Assembly (NCBI RefSeq): GCF_028292705.1
Contig: NZ_JAQGLV010000364.1
Coordinates: 1 to 34,293, forward strand
Origin: Collimonas fungivorans
Lineage (GTDB): Bacteria; Pseudomonadota; Gammaproteobacteria; Burkholderiales; Burkholderiaceae_D
Reading direction: 5' to 3'
DNA: 34,293 bases
Below the pieces are notes generated by a model. The model was not told where the DNA came from. It did not search any database and was given only the letters and a program-made list of their open reading frames with translations. Position numbers and translations under genes: made by a program. Shown piece after piece: positions 31,698 to 34,293 of this stretch (positions are counted from its first letter, which is position 1; each line of letters starts with the position of its first letter).

Positions 31698-34293
31698 ATG
31701 TTACGACGCTTGCTTGGCGCTTTATCCATGCTGGTCCTTCTGCTTCCCGCAGCGCAAGCGAAATCGATCGTGCGCCCGCCGCCGCTGATAGTGGCCGGCG
31801 GTGAACAGCCGATTGTGCTGCAAAGCCTGCACATCGACGGAGAAATCAGCGGCGGCCTGGCCCAGACCACGGTCCGGATGGTGTTTTTCAACCCCAACCA
31901 GCGGCCGCTCGAGGGACAGTTGCAGTTTCCCTTGCTGGACGGCCAGCAGATCACGGCGTTTGCCCTGGATATCGAAGGCAAACTGCGGCCTGCGGTGCCG
32001 GTGGAGAAAGCCAAGGGCCGCCAGGTATTCGAAGCGATCGAGCGGCGCCGGGTCGATCCCGGCTTGCTGGAAACCACGCAAGGCAACAATTTCCGCTTGC
32101 GCATCTTCCCGATTCCCGCCAACGGCAGCCGCACTGTAGAGATCAAGTACATGGAAGCGCTGTCGCGCCAGGGAAAACACTGGGTGTACAACTTGCCGCT
32201 GGCCTATGACGATCGGGTGCGCGACTTCGACCTGAACCTGGCGGTACATGGCGCCAGCGCCGCGCCGCAAGCCGGCGGCGCACTAGGTTCAGTCACGTTT
32301 ACACAGGCCGGCGAGCAGTACCAGGCGCATATAGTCAAAAGCCGGTTCGCCGCCAGCGGCGTGCTCAATATGCTGGTTCCTGCCAGCGACAAGCCGCAGA
32401 CCTATCTCCAGCTGCGCGACGACCAGACCTGGTTTGTCACCGAAATACCGGTGACCGAGACACGTACGGCGCGCAGCCTGCCGAAGGTGATCGGCTTGCT
32501 GTGGGACAGTTCGGGTTCCGGCGCGGCGCGCGATCACGATTCCGAATTTGCCGTGCTCGACCGCTACTTCAAAACTGCCGGCAACGCAGAGATACGTCTG
32601 ACACGGCTGCGCGACAGGCCGGAAGCCAGCGCCTGGTTCCGTGTCGTCAACGGCGACTGGAGCGCGCTGCGCCAGGCCTTGCAAAACATCGCGTACGATG
32701 GCGCCAGCGCTCTTGGCGATTGGCGGCCGCAGGCCGACGTCGGCGAATATCTGCTGGTCAGCGACGGCTTGAGCAATTACGGCAGCGCGCCTTTCCCCAA
32801 GCTGGGCGCCGGCCAGCGGCTGTATGTGCTGAACGCCGCGCTGACGGCGGACAGCGCCCAGCTCGCTGCCTGGGCTGAAAACACCGGCGGTCGCCTGCTG
32901 CAGGTGTCGCCGCAACTGGTGGCAGCGGCGGCGCAAGCCTTGCTGACCGAGTCGACCCATATAGATGCCCTGAACGCGGTTGGCGCTACCGACCTGCAAG
33001 TCGAATCGCATGAGGTGGCCAACGGCGTCATCCGCGTGGCGGGCCGCCTGCGCGGCGCCGATGCGCAACTGACGCTCAGCCTGCGACAAGGCGGCCGCCA
33101 GCAGATCAAGACCGTGCCGGTCTCCGCCACCGCGCCAGCTCATCCGCTGGCGGCTTATTTGTGGGCGGGATATCGCTTGCGCGAACTGGCGGCCGACCAG
33201 GACCTGCATCGCGCCGAAATCCGCCGCATCGGCCAGCAGTTCGGCCTGGCGACGCGCGAGACTTCGCTGATCGTGCTGGAGCGCCTGGACGACTATGTAC
33301 GCTATGACGTTGCTCCGCCGGAGGAATACCAGGTCGCATTCAAGCAATTGAAAGCACTGCGCGAGTCGGATATCAGGCAAGCGCGCGATAAGCATCTGGA
33401 AACCGTGATTGAACAATTCCAGCGCAAGGCCGCATGGTGGGAGAAAGATTTCCCTAAAGGCGCCGCGCCGCAATCCAAGCCGCAGGTGCCGGGCCGGCTC
33501 CGATACATAGAACGGCCGGACATCGATGCTGCCGCACCGGTGATGCAAGCACCGTCTGCTCCGGCTCCCGCTGTCAGCGCCCGGCAGAATTTTGAAGCGG
33601 GTTCGAATTATTCGGCAAAATCCAAGGCGGATTCGGATATCGTTTCGACTGCGCCCGAGATCAGGATGGCGCTGAAAAAATGGAGTGCGACAGCGCCATA
33701 TATCGATCGTCTCAAATCGGCCACGCCGGAAACCGTGTACGCCATCTACCTCGACGAAAAGCCCGGCTACGCGAACAGCAGCGCTTTCTTCCTCGACGCC
33801 GCCGATATCCTGCTGGAGAAAGGGCAGCGCGACCTGGCGTTGCGTGTGTTGTCCAACCTGGCCGAGATGGACCTGGAAAACCGCGCCGTACTGCGCATAC
33901 TGGGCTACCGCCTGCTGCAAGCCGGCGCGCCGGAATTGGCGATACCGGTGTTCGAGAAGGTCAGGCGGCTGGCCGAAGAAGAGCCGCAATCGTTCCGCGA
34001 TCTGGGGCTGGCGTATGCCGCCAACAAGCAGTACCAGCAAGCCATCGACCAGCTGTACGAAGTGGTGCTGCGCCCTTGGGACGCCCGTTTCCCGGAAATC
34101 GAGACCATCGTGCTGGCAGAATTGAACGCGATTGTCGCCACCTCCGGCGTGTCGCTCGACACCAGTCGTATCGATCCGCGCCTGCTGAAGAACATGCCGC
34201 TCGATTTGCGCGTGATCATGACCTGGGATGCGGACAATGCCGACATGGATTTGTGGGTCACTGATCCGAACGGTGAAAAATGCTACTACGGTC
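31698..34293 (+). CDS. secreted VIT/vWA/TPR/DUF2135 protein (3' end outside window)
   Basis: At least 865 residues, open to the window edge. A signal peptide ends PAAQA before KS (about residue 21). A VIT domain follows (about 30-155: VRMVFFNPNQRPLEGQLQFPL, KAKGRQVFEAIERRRVDPGLLE). Then comes a vWA-like region (about 262-430) whose first strand carries a MIDAS-type DxSxS motif (Asp270, Ser272, Ser274). TPR-like helices (about 690-800: LRVLSNLAEMDLENRAVLRILGYRLL) precede the start of a DUF2135-like domain (MTWDADNADMDLWVTDPNGE). GGAGAA lies just upstream of the ATG. Similar proteins are inter-alpha-trypsin-inhibitor-like envelope proteins of unknown role. It is divergent from the ECF sigma gene. 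Confidence 0.88.
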   Translation, partial: MLRRLLGALSMLVLLLPAAQAKSIVRPPPLIVAGGEQPIVLQSLHIDGEISGGLAQTTVRMVFFNPNQRPLEGQLQFPLLDGQQITAFALDIEGKLRPAVPVEKAKGRQVFEAIERRRVDPGLLETTQGNNFRLRIFPIPANGSRTVEIKYMEALSRQGKHWVYNLPLAYDDRVRDFDLNLAVHGASAAPQAGGALGSVTFTQAGEQYQAHIVKSRFAASGVLNMLVPASDKPQTYLQLRDDQTWFVTEIPVTETRTARSLPKVIGLLWDSSGSGAARDHDSEFAVLDRYFKTAGNAEIRLTRLRDRPEASAWFRVVNGDWSALRQALQNIAYDGASALGDWRPQADVGEYLLVSDGLSNYGSAPFPKLGAGQRLYVLNAALTADSAQLAAWAENTGGRLLQVSPQLVAAAAQALLTESTHIDALNAVGATDLQVESHEVANGVIRVAGRLRGADAQLTLSLRQGGRQQIKTVPVSATAPAHPLAAYLWAGYRLRELAADQDLHRAEIRRIGQQFGLATRETSLIVLERLDDYVRYDVAPPEEYQVAFKQLKALRESDIRQARDKHLETVIEQFQRKAAWWEKDFPKGAAPQSKPQVPGRLRYIERPDIDAAAPVMQAPSAPAPAVSARQNFEAGSNYSAKSKADSDIVSTAPEIRMALKKWSATAPYIDRLKSATPETVYAIYLDEKPGYANSSAFFLDAADILLEKGQRDLALRVLSNLAEMDLENRAVLRILGYRLLQAGAPELAIPVFEKVRRLAEEEPQSFRDLGLAYAANKQYQQAIDQLYEVVLRPWDARFPEIETIVLAELNAIVATSGVSLDTSRIDPRLLKNMPLDLRVIMTWDADNADMDLWVTDPNGEKCYYG

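Noticed and set aside
1-34293. CRISPR arrays, tRNA/rRNA genes, insertion sequences, prophage.
   Set aside because: No regularly spaced repeats, no cloverleaf-like or rRNA-like stretch, no transposase or integrase protein was found on reading both strands.

Overview
The window looks like a chromosomal piece of a Gram-negative, GC-rich betaproteobacterium, most likely Burkholderiales/Oxalobacteraceae (Collimonas/Herbaspirillum-like). This is inferred from gene families, GC-rich codon use and gene neighbourhoods; no rRNA or other marker gene is present to prove it. No tRNA, rRNA, CRISPR, transposase or phage gene was seen.

Layout. 1-4.5 kb: a YCII/DGPF protein and a VOC protein; a secreted MORN-repeat protein with a C13 (legumain-like) protease domain; a Crp/Fnr-type regulator with a TTG start; a small glycine-zipper lipoprotein and an OsmC-like peroxidase. 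4.6-8.1 kb: class I fructose-bisphosphate aldolase facing a probably PPi-dependent phosphofructokinase, followed by an orphan periplasmic sugar-binding-type protein. 8.5-12.6 kb (minus strand): an orphan GspE/PilB-type ATPase, a spermidine-synthase-fold protein, a family 6 (hypoxanthine/uracil) DNA glycosylase and a second Crp/Fnr regulator.

12.8-22.0 kb (plus strand): a seven-gene cluster plus an SDR. It has an acyl-CoA synthetase, a complete branched-chain-amino-acid-type ABC importer (ATPase, two permeases, binding protein, second ATPase), a PaaK-like adenylate-forming protein and a short-chain dehydrogenase. The arrangement suggests uptake of a carboxylic acid followed by CoA activation and oxidation or reduction.

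22.06-25.33 kb (minus strand): a four-gene, fully overlapping operon of visibly lower GC. It encodes an 81-aa two-helix membrane protein, an Lgt-like membrane protein lacking canonical Lgt residues, a Sel1-type (lipo)protein, and a cysteine-rich radical SAM enzyme resembling the tetraether-lipid-synthase (Tes/MJ0619) family. This is the best candidate for an undescribed system, possibly a radical modification of a lipid or lipid-anchored substrate.

25.7-29.1 kb: a SlyB-like lipoprotein, then an XRE-cupin regulator divergent from kbl-tdh (threonine to glycine + acetyl-CoA), with a perfect 14-bp palindrome between them. 29.2-29.9 kb: a FitAB/VapBC-type toxin-antitoxin pair with an 18-bp perfect inverted repeat upstream. 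30.0-34.3 kb: an ECF sigma factor coupled to a proline-rich membrane anti-sigma-like protein, divergent from a large secreted VIT/vWA/DUF2135 protein that runs off the window.
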